Shown: positions 53,514 to 64,000, numbered from the stretch's first letter. The stretch: 64,000 bases of DNA from Cyanobium usitatum str. Tous (GCF_963920485.1 NZ_OY986431.1:744001-808000); one strand, 5' to 3'. Made by a program: numbers and translations. Notes: generated from the letters alone by a model not told the origin.

Positions 53514-54872
53514 TCAAGTAAGTGCTGGCATTTGAAGCAGAAACGTGCTGCCGGCGCCAGGGGTGCTCTGCACGGAGAGCCAGCCACGATGACGGCCGGC
53601 GATGGCTCGAGCAATGGCCAAGCCCAACCCCGTGCCGCCGGATTGGCGCGATCGACTGGCATCACTTCGATAGAAGCGCTCGAAGATGCGCTCCTGCTCG
53701 CAGGCAGCAATTCCTGGCCCTTGGTCGCTCACCGCGACACGCAGGTTTGATCCCTGCTGGTCTAGTTCGACGAGCACCACGCCACCGGCCGGGCTGTGCT
53801 GGATGGCGTTGCTGAGCAGGTTGGACAACAGCCGAACCAGTTCACGCTTCTGGCCGCGCACCATCCGATCAGGATCAGGGACCTGCAGCTGCAGAGTCAC
53901 CCCCCTGGCATGAGCTGTTTCACTGAAATCTTCGATCAGATCTTCCAGGCACTCGGCGAGCCGGCAGTACTCCTGAGTCTCTAGGTAGGCGGGTTGCTCC
54001 AGGCTGGCTAGCAGGAGCAGATCGGCGATCAGCCGTTGCAATCGCTGCCCCTGGGCCAGCACCCGATTGAGGCTGGCCGTCACCAGCTGATTGGTCTGAG
54101 CCATAGCGCCGTGCTCGGCTTCCACCACCGCCAGCAGGTTGGCCAGCGGCGCACGCAGCTCATGGGCCACATCGGAGCTGAACTGCTCCTGCCTGCGGTA
54201 AGCCTCAAGCAGAGGCGCTATGGCCAGGCCCGCCAGCCACCAGCTAGCGACGGCCATCGCCAGCATCGCCAGGAGAAAAACTGCATGCCCAAACCACCAC
54301 AACCGCGCAGCCTCCGCATCAAGATCCGCCAGGTTGCGGGAGATCTGCAGATAGCCCCAGTTGGGCTCACCTGGACCATGGGCGTGGTGCAAGTGGATGG
54401 TGTACGCGCCCCAGCGCCCCGTACTGCGATCCCCTGACAGCGACCAGCCCAGCTGCCCAGGCCTTGGGTCTTGCTGCAGAGCCCCGGGGGACCTGGCGAT
54501 CAAGGTTCCGCTCTGATCGAGCACCCTCAACTGGAAGCGATCGGAGTCGCTGGCACTGATCGCGTGGCGCTGGATCAGATCGGCCGGGGGCCGGCACGGC
54601 TCACCGGCTAGGCAGAGCCCGGGCAGCACAGAGGCAAGGGAAGCGGAGGGCCGGGCATCGTGGGGCAGGGCGGGCTTGAGGCTGTCGTGCAGGGTGCCGG
54701 CAAGGGTCTCCAGCTCTCTTTTGACTGCCGCTTCTTGGCTTTGCAGCAGCAGCTGGCCCATGCAAAAACCAGCGCCGTAGAGAACGGTGCCCATCACCAA
54801 CAGCGATTGGCCGGCCAGCCGCAAGCGGGCACGCCACAGCAACTGCGGCACGGGAGAGAGGCGTTTACTCAC
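53514..54872 (-). CDS. Sensor histidine kinase, probable metal sensor
   Basis: A 452-residue membrane kinase with helices at about 20-42 and 194-218, a periplasmic domain between them with HLHHAHG (His160, 162, 163, 165), and the transmitter DVAHELRAP (His237), NLLSNAIQHSP, SDQGPGI and GGTGLGLAIA. The sensor His cluster fits metal binding. Its GTG overlaps the response-regulator stop. By context with the divergent efflux genes it resembles Synechocystis NrsS/RppB type kinases. Confidence 0.9.
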   Translation of the reverse strand: MSKRLSPVPQLLWRARLRLAGQSLLVMGTVLYGAGFCMGQLLLQSQEAAVKRELETLAGTLHDSLKPALPHDARPSASLASVLPGLCLAGEPCRPPADLIQRHAISASDSDRFQLRVLDQSGTLIARSPGALQQDPRPGQLGWSLSGDRSTGRWGAYTIHLHHAHGPGEPNWGYLQISRNLADLDAEAARLWWFGHAVFLLAMLAMAVASWWLAGLAIAPLLEAYRRQEQFSSDVAHELRAPLANLLAVVEAEHGAMAQTNQLVTASLNRVLAQGQRLQRLIADLLLLASLEQPAYLETQEYCRLAECLEDLIEDFSETAHARGVTLQLQVPDPDRMVRGQKRELVRLLSNLLSNAIQHSPAGGVVLVELDQQGSNLRVAVSDQGPGIAACEQERIFERFYRSDASRSRQSGGTGLGLAIARAIAGRHRGWLSVQSTPGAGSTFLLQMPALT

Positions 54873-55579
54873 GGCTGCAGTCCCGCCTGCGGATCAAACC
54901 GATATCCCTTGCTGGGCACCGTTTCGATCGGGGAGGCCAGGTCATAGCTCGCCAGCTTGCGCCGCAGCAGCCTCACCTGGGCCGCCACCACGTTGCTCAC
55001 CGGGTCCTGATGCAGGTCCCACAATTGATTTCGCAGTCGCGATCCGGGAATGATCTGGCTGGGGTGTTCCAGGAAGTAGCCCATCAGCTGCTGCTCCTTG
55101 GCCGAAAGCTCCACGCTCACTTGCCCGCTTGCTGTGGTCACCAGCAGCTGTCCTGTGGCGTAATCCAGGCAGTAGCAGCCCGCCTCCAGCAGCGGCTCCC
55201 GGTATGAGGGGTGGCGGCGCTGCAAAGCCCGGATCCGAGCTAGTAGCTCCTCCATCGCCAAGGGCTTGCTCAGGTAATCGTCGGCGCCGGCATCGAGTCC
55301 CTCCACCCGATCCGCCGTGTCGCTGCGGGCGGTGAGCAACAGCAGCGGCAGGCCCAGGCCTGCGGCCCTGGCACGGCGGCAGAGCTCGAGGCCGCTCAGA
55401 TCCGGCAGCATCCAATCGAAGATCGCCAGCTCGTAGCGCGCCAGCTCAGCGCTGAGCAGGTTCCAACCTTCCAGGCCACCCGGGCAGTGATCCACCACAT
55501 GGCCCTGGCGCTGCAGCACGGTCTGGATGGAGGAGGCCAGATCCGCCTCGTCTTCCACCAGCAGGATCCGCAGCGGCAT
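54869..55579 (-). CDS. OmpR-family response regulator
   Basis: A 236-residue regulator with the receiver domain (Asp10/Asp55 region, IFDWMLPDLSG, LTARSD, GADDYLSKPLAMEEL) and an OmpR-type winged-helix C-terminal domain (QLMGYFLEHPSQIIPGSRL, VRLLRRKL). It forms a pair with the kinase downstream, and is divergent from the efflux genes, which it probably controls. Confidence 0.93.
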   Translation of the reverse strand: MPLRILLVEDEADLASSIQTVLQRQGHVVDHCPGGLEGWNLLSAELARYELAIFDWMLPDLSGLELCRRARAAGLGLPLLLLTARSDTADRVEGLDAGADDYLSKPLAMEELLARIRALQRRHPSYREPLLEAGCYCLDYATGQLLVTTASGQVSVELSAKEQQLMGYFLEHPSQIIPGSRLRNQLWDLHQDPVSNVVAAQVRLLRRKLASYDLASPIETVPSKGYRFDPQAGLQP

Positions 55580-55649
55580 GGAATTTCACCTGGTTTTCAT
55601 CCCGGTTCGGCCATCCTGCGTCCATTCGTTGCTCCTGTGGGTCTTGCCC

Positions 55650-56213
55650 GTGCGAATTTTGCGACTTGCAGTCCGTGCCAGCCTCACGGCAACCCTGCTG
55701 GCCCTGGCGGCACCGGCGGCCATGGCCCATGTGGGCCACGGCGATGAGTTCCAGCAGCAGGGGGATGCGCGCCAGGTGAAGCGCAACGCCGAGAGCGATG
55801 GGCTGCTGGGGGTGGCCACGGCTAGGCCGGAGTCCGGCCCCGATGGTCTGACGGTGCCCTCCACAGCGCTGGTGGATGCGAAGGGCCAACCGTTGCTGTT
55901 CGTGCAGACCGAAACGACCTACGACCCGGTGATCGTCGAGACCGGCGCTAGCCAGGGAGACCGCGTGGTGGTGACGGAGGGAATCGATCCCACCGACGAC
56001 GTGGTGATCTCCGGTGCGCTCTCGCTCTATGCCGAGTCGATGAAGACCCAGCAGGTCGAGCCCGCAATGGCGAATAACAAGCCAGTCGCACAAGCAGCCA
56101 ACAAAACGGCCACCAATGCCGCCCTGCCCGTGTCAGTCCTTGCCGCCGGTGGCGTTGTAGTGCTGGCCGCTGGGGCTATTTGGCTGGGCCGCCGCAAGCA
56201 GACGGATGCTTGA
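55650..56213 (+). CDS. Exported adaptor-like protein (C-terminal domain of a membrane fusion protein) with membrane anchor
   Basis: A 187-residue protein from the GTG at 55650 with a signal peptide (LTATLLALAAPAAMA) then HVGHGDEF. The middle TVPSTALVDAKGQPLLFVQ and VVVTEGIDPTDDVVISG match the last domain of CusB/CzcB-type adaptors, without the barrel-sandwich part. A second helix (LAAGGVVVLAAGAIWLG) ends the chain. It overlaps the RND gene by 8 nt. Confidence 0.75.
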   Translation: MRILRLAVRASLTATLLALAAPAAMAHVGHGDEFQQQGDARQVKRNAESDGLLGVATARPESGPDGLTVPSTALVDAKGQPLLFVQTETTYDPVIVETGASQGDRVVVTEGIDPTDDVVISGALSLYAESMKTQQVEPAMANNKPVAQAANKTATNAALPVSVLAAGGVVVLAAGAIWLGRRKQTDA

Positions 56214-59200
56214 GCGGCTGCTCAACGCCACCCTGCGTTTTTCGATCGCCCGCCGCTGGTTGATCGTTGCCGCTGCGGTCGTCATCAGCCTCTGGGGTGT
56301 GCTGGCCGTGGCTCAGATGCCGCTGGATGTGTTCCCGCCGTTTGCCCCGCCCCAGGTGGATGTGCAGACCAGCGCCGACGGGCTCTCCCCGGAGGAGGTG
56401 GAGATGCGGATCACCTTGCCGATCGAATCGGCCGTGAACGGTATCGCCGGGGTGGAGACGGTGCGCTCCTCCTCCAAGGCGGGTCTGTCGATGGTGCAGG
56501 TGGTGTTTAACCAGAGCGCCGACATCTATCGCGCCCGTCAATCGGTGGCGGAGCGGGTGCAGCAGGTGAGCGCCCAGCTGCCGGTGAATGCCAGCCCGCC
56601 CGAACTGTCGCCGCTGGTTTCCCCGCTGGGCACAATCCTGCAGGTGGCCTTCACGCTGAAAGGCGATGGCGCTACCTCGCTGCTGGATTTGCAGCAGCTG
56701 GTGTTGCGCTCCTACCGCCAATCGATCCTGGCGGTGCCGGGCGTGGCCCAGGTCACGATCTACGGCGGCGATGAACAGCAGTTTCAGGTGCTGCTGGATC
56801 CGCAGGAGCTGCAGGTGCAGAACGTTTCGCTGCAAGCGGTGATGGATGGTGTGGGCGCCGCCATGGCCACCAGCCCCGGTGGTTTTCTGATCGGTGGGGG
56901 GCAGGAGCGCCTGATTCGCCCCCTGGCCCAGATCACCCAGGTGAGCGATCTGGCCGACACCGCGGTGCATAACGAGCAGGGGCAACCGGTGCTGCTCTCC
57001 ACCCTGGCCGAGGTGAAGCGCGGCGCGGCGCTCAAGCGCGGTGACGCCAGCTTCAACGGCAAGCGGGCGCTGGTGCTGATGGTGACTAAGCAGCCCGATG
57101 TCGACACCCCCACGGTGACGGGAGCGGTGGAGCAGCGCTTGGGCGACCTCAACCGCACCCTGCCGGCGGATGTGCAGATCCAGACCACATTCCGCCAGAG
57201 CAACTTCATCGATAGCGCCATCCGCAATGTGAGCGAGTCGCTGCTGCAGGGGGTGGTGATCGTTTCGGTGGTGATCGTGCTGTTTTTGATGAACTGGCGC
57301 GCCGCCGTGATCAGCCTCAGCGCCATTCCGCTCTCGCTGCTGATCGGTCTGATGCTGATGAAGGCCCTGGGCCTCGGTATCAACACCATGACCCTGGGGG
57401 GGCTGGTGGTGGCGATCGGCTCCGTGGTTGACGACTCGATCGTTGATATGGAGAACTGCTACCGGGGCCTGCGCAGCAACCAGGCCAGCCGTACCCCCAA
57501 ATCGCCGCTGCAGGTTGTGTTTGACACTTCGGTAGAGGTGCGCCAACCGGTGCTGTTTTCCACCGTGATCATCGCGGTGGTGTTTGCGCCGATCTTCTCG
57601 CTCACCGGCGTGGAAGGGCGCATCTTTGCGCCCATGGGGTTGGCCTATTTGTTGTCGATCGGCGCCTCGACGCTGGTGGCGGTGACCCTCTCGCCGGCGC
57701 TGTGCGCGATCCTGCTGGCGCCCGTGCAGCTGCCGGCAGAAAACACCTGGCTGGCCAACCAGGCCGAGCGGCTCTACCGCCCGATGCTCGATCAGGCGCT
57801 GAACTCCCCCCGGCGGGTGCTGGCCATCGCCCTGGCCCTGTTGGTGGCCAGCGCCTTAGTGCTCCCGGCTCTAGGGCGGGTGTTCCTGCCGGAATTCCGC
57901 GAGAAATCACTGGTGAATTCCATGGTTCTCTATCCGGGGGTCTCATTGGACATGACCAACCGGGCTGGCCTGGCCCTCACCCGTTCGCTGCAGAACAATC
58001 CCCTCTTTGAGTGGGTGCAGGTGCGCACGGGCCGGGCTCCCGGCGATGCCGATGGGGCTGGCGTGAACCTGGCCCACGTGGATGTGGAACTGAGCGACCA
58101 GGCGATGGCTAATCGGCCCGCTGCCCTTGCTGCGCTGCGTCAGGCCTTTCTGCGGCTGCCCGGCGTGGCCCCCAACATCGGCGGCTTCATCTCGCACCGC
58201 ATGGATGAGGTGCTCTCCGGGGTGCGCAGCGCCATCGCCATCAAGATCTATGGCACCGACTTGGCCGAGCTGCGCCGCATCGGCGAAGCGGTGGAAAATG
58301 CGATCAAGCCAGTCGCAGGAGTGGTGGATTTGCAGCTGGAGCCCCAGCTGCCCATCCCCCAGGTGCAGATCCACTACGACCGTCCGCTGGCGGCAGCCCT
58401 GGGCCTGACGGTGGAGGAGCTTTCCCAGGCGGTGGAGGTTGCTCTCAACGGCAAGGTGGTCGGCCACGTGGTGGAAGGCGGGGTGCGCAGCGATGTGCTG
58501 GTGCAGCTCAAGGAGGACTCCCGCCAGAACCTCGACGCGATCCGCTCGGTGCCAGTGGCCTTCAGCAATGGCATGACCGTGCCGCTGGGGAGCGTCGCCT
58601 GGATCGAGGAAGGGCTGGGCTCCAACGTCGTTAACCGGGAAGACGTCTCCCGCTTGATCGTGGTGTCAGCCAACGTCAGCGGCAGGCCCCTCGGCACCGT
58701 CGTGAAGGACGTCCAGCGCAAGGTCGCCCTGGACGTGCGTTTGCCCCAGGGATACACGATTCGCTACGGCGGCCAGTTCGAATCGGAGCAACGGGCTACC
58801 GCCAGCCTGCTCTCATACAGCCTGGTGGCCGCCGTGGTCATCACTGTGCTGATGGTGGTCTCGGTGAAATCGCTGCCGGCCACCGCAGCGATCATGCTCA
58901 ACCTGCCCCTGGCCCTGATCGGCGGGGTGGTGGCGGTGTTGCTCACAGGAGGCGTGCTCTCAATCGCCTCGCTGATCGGCTTCATCACCCTGTTTGGTAT
59001 CGCCGTGCGCAACGGCCTACTGCTGGTGGACAACTACAACCGCCGCCACGGCGCAGGCCAGCCCCTTGGCGAGGTGATCCGGGAAGGCAGCCTCGAGCGC
59101 CTCAACGCGATCCTGATGACCGCCCTTTCTTCCGCCCTGGGTGCCCTACCGCTGGCATTGGCCTTTGGCGCTGGCAACGAAATCCTGCAGCCCCTGGCGG

Positions 59201-59337
59201 TGGTGGTGCTCGGCGGCCTGATCACCTCCACCGCACTGACTCTGCTGGTGATTCCGGCGCTCTATGCCCGCTTTGGCCACTGGCTATTGCCCCCCGCCAT
59301 TGCCCCGTCTCCTGCTCTCGCTTCGTTCCAGCCATGA
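56206..59337 (+). CDS. Heavy-metal efflux RND transporter, CzcA/CusA family
   Basis: A 1043-residue inner-membrane RND pump with 12 helices in the usual two sets and large periplasmic loops (DVFPPFAPPQVDVQTSADG, PLGTILQVAF, GGFISHRMDEVLSG). In helix 4 it has VVDDSIVDMENCYRGLR, with acidic residues different from those of classical CzcA or CusA. It probably exports a divalent metal such as Ni or Co; this is not resolved. It overlaps both neighbours (8 and 4 nt). Confidence 0.92.
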   Translation: MLERLLNATLRFSIARRWLIVAAAVVISLWGVLAVAQMPLDVFPPFAPPQVDVQTSADGLSPEEVEMRITLPIESAVNGIAGVETVRSSSKAGLSMVQVVFNQSADIYRARQSVAERVQQVSAQLPVNASPPELSPLVSPLGTILQVAFTLKGDGATSLLDLQQLVLRSYRQSILAVPGVAQVTIYGGDEQQFQVLLDPQELQVQNVSLQAVMDGVGAAMATSPGGFLIGGGQERLIRPLAQITQVSDLADTAVHNEQGQPVLLSTLAEVKRGAALKRGDASFNGKRALVLMVTKQPDVDTPTVTGAVEQRLGDLNRTLPADVQIQTTFRQSNFIDSAIRNVSESLLQGVVIVSVVIVLFLMNWRAAVISLSAIPLSLLIGLMLMKALGLGINTMTLGGLVVAIGSVVDDSIVDMENCYRGLRSNQASRTPKSPLQVVFDTSVEVRQPVLFSTVIIAVVFAPIFSLTGVEGRIFAPMGLAYLLSIGASTLVAVTLSPALCAILLAPVQLPAENTWLANQAERLYRPMLDQALNSPRRVLAIALALLVASALVLPALGRVFLPEFREKSLVNSMVLYPGVSLDMTNRAGLALTRSLQNNPLFEWVQVRTGRAPGDADGAGVNLAHVDVELSDQAMANRPAALAALRQAFLRLPGVAPNIGGFISHRMDEVLSGVRSAIAIKIYGTDLAELRRIGEAVENAIKPVAGVVDLQLEPQLPIPQVQIHYDRPLAAALGLTVEELSQAVEVALNGKVVGHVVEGGVRSDVLVQLKEDSRQNLDAIRSVPVAFSNGMTVPLGSVAWIEEGLGSNVVNREDVSRLIVVSANVSGRPLGTVVKDVQRKVALDVRLPQGYTIRYGGQFESEQRATASLLSYSLVAAVVITVLMVVSVKSLPATAAIMLNLPLALIGGVVAVLLTGGVLSIASLIGFITLFGIAVRNGLLLVDNYNRRHGAGQPLGEVIREGSLERLNAILMTALSSALGALPLALAFGAGNEILQPLAVVVLGGLITSTALTLLVIPALYARFGHWLLPPAIAPSPALASFQP

Positions 59338-60443
59338 AAGTGCTTTTGCCCCTGGCGATCGCCGCCTCGCTGCTGCTGGGGATCGGCTTGGGTCGCTACA
59401 GCGGCCGGCCAGCCGCCTCTCCCTCAGAAGCGGCATCAGAGCGGCTCAAAGCAAACGGCAGCATCGCCCTCAGCGAGGAACAACTGGGGCGTTTTGGCCT
59501 CCGCATTGTTCGTCCGGAGCTGAGCACGGGCACGGAACGCCCGATCTCCGGCTTTGTGGAAGCGGCTGTTGGTTCACGCTCCAGCGTGGGCATGTCCGTG
59601 GCGGGCCGCGTTGTGCGCCTGTTGGTGGCACCAGGCAGCGCCGTTCAGGCGGGCGAGCCGATCGCCGAAGTGCAGAGCGCCGATGCTGCTGTGGTGCGAG
59701 CCGATGCGGAAGCGGCCCTGGCCACGGCCCAATCGCTGGCATACCAATACCGGCTGGCCCTGCCGATGGCACGCCAAGGTGCCCTCTCGGCCCAGGAGCT
59801 GGAGAGCCGGCGTATCGCCAGCTTCACGGCAGCAGCCAATGCCCGGGCAGCGACTGCCAAGGCCTCGGCGATGGGAGACCCCGATCGGATCGGACGCCTG
59901 CTGATCCGTAGCCCCATCAGCGGCCAGGTCGTTGCTGTTAAGACCTCACCTGGAGAGGTGCTCCAACTAGGGGCAGAGGTGGCGCAGATTAGTGATGCCC
60001 GGGGCAGCGAACTGCGCTTCCTGGTTTCCCCGGTGCTGGCCGCCAACCTGGCGAGCGGTCAGCTGCTGCGGGTGAAAGCGGGAGCACAGCACCTACGCGC
60101 CCGCGTTCTAGCCGTGGCTCCCAACAGTGGCTCCGCAAATCGAGTCACCTTGGTGCGCGCCCAGACGGTGGATGAGCCGCTGCCACCCACGGGCACAGCG
60201 GTGACTGCCTTCATCCAGGTGCCGTCCTCTCAGCAGCGTTACTCCCTGCCGGCCGATGCCATTGCGCTGGTCAATGGCTCAGCGGTGGTGTTCCGGTATC
60301 AGCGGGGCGCCGTGCAGGCCGTGCCAGTGGTGGTGGGCCAAAAGTCAGCCAACCGCGCCGAGATCCTGCAAGGGGTGCGCAGCGGCGATCGGCTGCTGAG
60401 CGGCAACACAGCCAAGCTGCACGATGCCCTGATTGGCAAATAG
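59334..60443 (+). CDS. RND periplasmic adaptor (membrane fusion protein)
   Basis: A 369-residue adaptor with an N-terminal helix/signal (LLPLAIAASLLLGIGLGRY), barrel-sandwich halves (GRVVRLLVAPGSAVQAGEP and IRSPISGQVVAVKTSPGEV), a short helical hairpin and a C-terminal domain. It links the RND pump with an outer-membrane channel not present here. It is the third gene of the efflux run and overlaps the pump gene by 4 nt. Confidence 0.9.
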   Translation: MKVLLPLAIAASLLLGIGLGRYSGRPAASPSEAASERLKANGSIALSEEQLGRFGLRIVRPELSTGTERPISGFVEAAVGSRSSVGMSVAGRVVRLLVAPGSAVQAGEPIAEVQSADAAVVRADAEAALATAQSLAYQYRLALPMARQGALSAQELESRRIASFTAAANARAATAKASAMGDPDRIGRLLIRSPISGQVVAVKTSPGEVLQLGAEVAQISDARGSELRFLVSPVLAANLASGQLLRVKAGAQHLRARVLAVAPNSGSANRVTLVRAQTVDEPLPPTGTAVTAFIQVPSSQQRYSLPADAIALVNGSAVVFRYQRGAVQAVPVVVGQKSANRAEILQGVRSGDRLLSGNTAKLHDALIGK

Positions 60444-60531
60444 GGAGCTGGCCGACGTGCAGTTGTCGCTCAAAAGTTGGGGCATGGCCCTATCTCTTCG
60501 CTTAACCCAATAAGCCAATCAGACAAGGCAA

Positions 60532-61904
<1,373 letters not shown>

Positions 61905-61905
<1 letters not shown>

Positions 61906-62519
61906 CAGCGGCTCACCACCTCGGAATTGAGTTCGTTGAAGCTCTCGGTGGTGCTGGTGGTGCCCCCCTCGGGGAGGGGGATGCCGGTGGCCTGGCTGAC
62001 GGCGGCATTAATTGCATCGACGCTCACGGCGCCTTGCTCATCGAAAACCAGCTTCCCCTCGCTGTTGAACACCACCACCTGGGGAATCAGGCCTGACCAG
62101 TAGTGGGCCGGATCGCTGGGGCCGGTGTCGGCCCGGTTTTGGAGCGGATCGGTAACCAACGGAATCAGCTCGATGTTGTTGAGCCATACCCGCTGCAGCT
62201 CCGAGACCACCGCTGAGAATTGCTTGCTGGCTGCGTCGTCGTCGAGGTAGTAGACGACCACGGTGGTGCGGTGGTCGGCGAAGGCCTGGGCGAGGCTGCT
62301 GCGCGGCGGTACCAGGGAGCCGTTGCCGGCGTAGAGGGCGTAGATGTTGCCGTCGTAGCTGTTGTTGGTGAGCGAGGCCTGGGCTGGGCGGCTACCTAGG
62401 CCCACCAGGCCCGCCGCCAGCAGCAGCCCCAGGGCGGAACTGAGCAGGAGTCGCAGGATGTGCTCAAGGGTTGAGGCCCGTGCCCCGATCCCCTGTTGCC
62501 CGTTCTTATTTCGCCCCAT
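61905..62519 (-). CDS. Thioredoxin-like thylakoid photosystem I accumulation factor-type protein
   Basis: A 204-residue protein with one N-terminal helix ([19 protein letters not shown]), a processed-looking [20 protein letters not shown] motif and a thioredoxin-like part ([18 protein letters not shown]) without the CxxC. Cyanobacterial relatives are annotated as a photosystem I accumulation factor. The start codon is uncertain (ATG 62519 or TTG 62531). Confidence 0.78.
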
Positions 62520-62559
62520 GCCGGCTTGCAAGCTCGATTAAAGCCATTGTGGCGGGGCG

Positions 62560-64000
62560 TCAGCTGCGGCCTACCCCTTTGGCGATGCCCCGGCCCATGC
62601 CCTGGGCAATACCCCGGCCCACCAGGCCAATGGCCCGGCCCAGCACCCTGGTGAGCAGCACCACCACCAGATCGCCGAGGCCTCGCAGCAGGCCCTGCAC
62701 CTGGGGCGCCAGGGCATCGCGGCTTTCCAGCGCCAGGGTCACCAGTTGCTGCAGCCAGCCCAGTTGGCGCAGTTCAGCGTCGCGGGGTTCGGTGAGCTCC
62801 TGGCAGCGGATGGCGCCATCGCGCAGGCAGTAGAGCCGGCGGCGGCTTTCGTAGAGGCTGATTGGCCGCTCCACCCAGCTGCTCCAACGCAGTTGGGCGT
62901 TGAGTTGGTTGCGCAGCCGCTCCAGGTTGCGGGTGGCGAGCAGCTCGGGCTGGAGCAGGTAGCGACGCAACTCGGGCCAGCCGGCGCAGCTGGCCAGTAG
63001 CTCGGCGCTGACCAGTTCGGCGCTGCGCACCAGCCAGTTGCTCACTAGTAGTTCGAGATAGAGCACGGCCCGTGGTTCGTCGGCGGCCAGCAGCTGGCCA
63101 TCCACCAGCAGGGGCTGGGCCCGCACCAGGGAGGCCAGCATCGGCTGGGCCTCCGGCAGCTCCGGGTCGCGGCCGGTCAGATCGCTGCTGCGAAGCAGGC
63201 TGTCGGCTACCGGCAGCAGGCTGCCTTCGCAGGGCAGCTGCACGTAGGAATTCACCAGGCTGCGCATGGCCTGCTGGCGCAGCTCGGGCTGCCACTGCTC
63301 CCAGCGCTCCTGCAGGGGAGCGGGGTCGGCAAGTAGCCGCTGGCGCAGGCTGTCCAGTTGGCATAGCAGGGCCAGCAGCAGGTCGCGCCGCCGCTCGGGG
63401 CTGAGGCCCTCCAAGGCCAGCAGCTGGCCGCTTTGGTTGCTGAGTTCGGCACCACTGCCGGCCTCGAGCCGCTGACGAATGGCGCGCCAGATGCCATCGG
63501 CACTACGCTGCTGCAGGGTAATCGCCAGCACGGGCTGCGGGTTGCTGGGGCAGGGATCGGGCGCGCCCCAGGCCACACTCAGCGGCCCCCAAAGCAGCAG
63601 CAGCAGCTCCCGGGCTGCCGAGAGTTCGCGCAGGCGCCCCTGCAGCACGAGCAGCTGCACCAGGTTGGTCGGCGGCGGCGTCAGCAGGCGCTTGATGGCA
63701 GCTAGGTCTGCGTCGATCTGCTGCAGGCCGCTGATCAGCAGCCACTGGCCCAGGCCCAGGGCGGGGCTGGCGGCTGGGCGGGGAGAGGCGCTGCCAGCCG
63801 CCGCTGCCAGCACGCGCCCGCCCGCCAGCAGGGTGGCGAGGGCCGCCAGCAACTCCTGGGGTTCGGGCGATTCGAGGATTCCAGCCGCCGGCAGCTGCAG
63901 CAGGGCATCACCGCCCAGACCATGGGCCGCCGGCAGCAGCAGCAGCACAGGCGCTGGCTGCCAGCGCTCCTGCAGGCGCAGCAATTCTTCGGCTAGGCGC
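62560..64000 (-). CDS. DUF3685 family protein, N-terminus beyond the window
   Basis: At least 474 residues are visible and the open frame runs off the right edge. DUF3685 features are the LNAQLRWSSWVERPISLYES and ELTEPRDAELRQLGWLQQLV blocks, and the C-terminal glycine-rich VGRGIAQGMGRGIAKG tail after a hydrophobic helix (LGDLVVVLLTRVLGRAIG). Its function is unknown; some members have a response-regulator-like N-terminus. It is 40 nt upstream of the photosystem I factor gene. Confidence 0.82.
   Translation of the reverse strand, partial: RLAEELLRLQERWQPAPVLLLLPAAHGLGGDALLQLPAAGILESPEPQELLAALATLLAGGRVLAAAAGSASPRPAASPALGLGQWLLISGLQQIDADLAAIKRLLTPPPTNLVQLLVLQGRLRELSAARELLLLLWGPLSVAWGAPDPCPSNPQPVLAITLQQRSADGIWRAIRQRLEAGSGAELSNQSGQLLALEGLSPERRRDLLLALLCQLDSLRQRLLADPAPLQERWEQWQPELRQQAMRSLVNSYVQLPCEGSLLPVADSLLRSSDLTGRDPELPEAQPMLASLVRAQPLLVDGQLLAADEPRAVLYLELLVSNWLVRSAELVSAELLASCAGWPELRRYLLQPELLATRNLERLRNQLNAQLRWSSWVERPISLYESRRRLYCLRDGAIRCQELTEPRDAELRQLGWLQQLVTLALESRDALAPQVQGLLRGLGDLVVVLLTRVLGRAIGLVGRGIAQGMGRGIAKGVGRS

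Noticed and set aside
56176-57546. A 456-codon open frame opposite the RND pump gene
   Set aside because: It is a mirror of the pump gene at high GC; His/Gln/Arg-rich with no domain pattern.

Overview
The window comes from a high-GC picocyanobacterium of the Synechococcus/Cyanobium (alpha-cyanobacterial) type. The evidence is photosystem II genes (psbA, psb30), a high-light-inducible (hli) cluster, acsF for chlorophyll synthesis, many cyanobacterium-only families (DUF6464, DUF2996, Ycf20/DUF565, DUF3727, DUF3685) and a 300-residue phosphoribulokinase of the proteobacterial class I type. No rRNA, tRNA, transposase or CRISPR array was seen. Genes are tightly packed, with many 1-8 nt stop/start overlaps, so most form short operons.

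Layout. 1-2.1 kb (+): DUF6464 and a DEAD-box RNA helicase. 2.1-7.2 kb (-): acsF, then tldD-pmbA-fmt. 7.2-12.4 kb (-): two half-size UPF0016 Mn/Ca transporters with a YkgJ protein, then a degenerate RNase II homologue, ubiX, a membrane protein and DUF2996 leading to acsF. 12.5-16 kb: psb30, a ClC channel and recJ. 16-20 kb (+): a CbbY-like phosphatase, ycf20 and glycerate kinase as an overlapping set, rpmF (-), and an FtsH without a visible first membrane helix. 20-26.6 kb: a cupin, a ThiS/MoaD carrier and threonine synthase (-), a UPF0182 membrane protein (+) and a broken CsgG-like gene (+). 26.7-39.7 kb (-): mostly housekeeping, with class II aldolase, accD, prepilin peptidase, prk, leuB, lpxD, proB, yqeG and ruvX. 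39.8-46 kb: a PIN-PhoH ATPase (+), then (-) an unusual 2H-phosphoesterase/HAD fusion and a four-gene run (His-rich exported protein, desaturase, MetX-like hydrolase, glutamine synthetase-like enzyme). A divergent MerR-type regulator faces this run across a promoter with a 19-bp spacer. 46.8-53.5 kb: psbA with Glu130, a PhoX-type phosphatase, a broken RimK-like ATP-grasp gene, small picocyanobacterial proteins and the hli cluster. 53.5-60.4 kb: a two-component system divergent from a heavy-metal RND efflux module with a split adaptor. 60.5-64 kb (-): fumC, a photosystem I accumulation factor-like protein and DUF3685, cut by the window end.

Carbon metabolism is well represented (prk, class II aldolase, CbbY-like phosphatase, glycerate kinase). 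So are photosystem assembly and light stress (psbA, psb30, hli, ftsH, acsF) and metal homeostasis (UPF0016 pair, MerR/His-rich unit, RND system). The most noteworthy points are the RNase II homologue without its catalytic motif, the 2H-HAD fusion, the MerR-type promoter, a decayed copy of a histidine-kinase 3' end inside the merR region, two pseudogenes, and an hli cluster containing two overlapping tiny membrane proteins.
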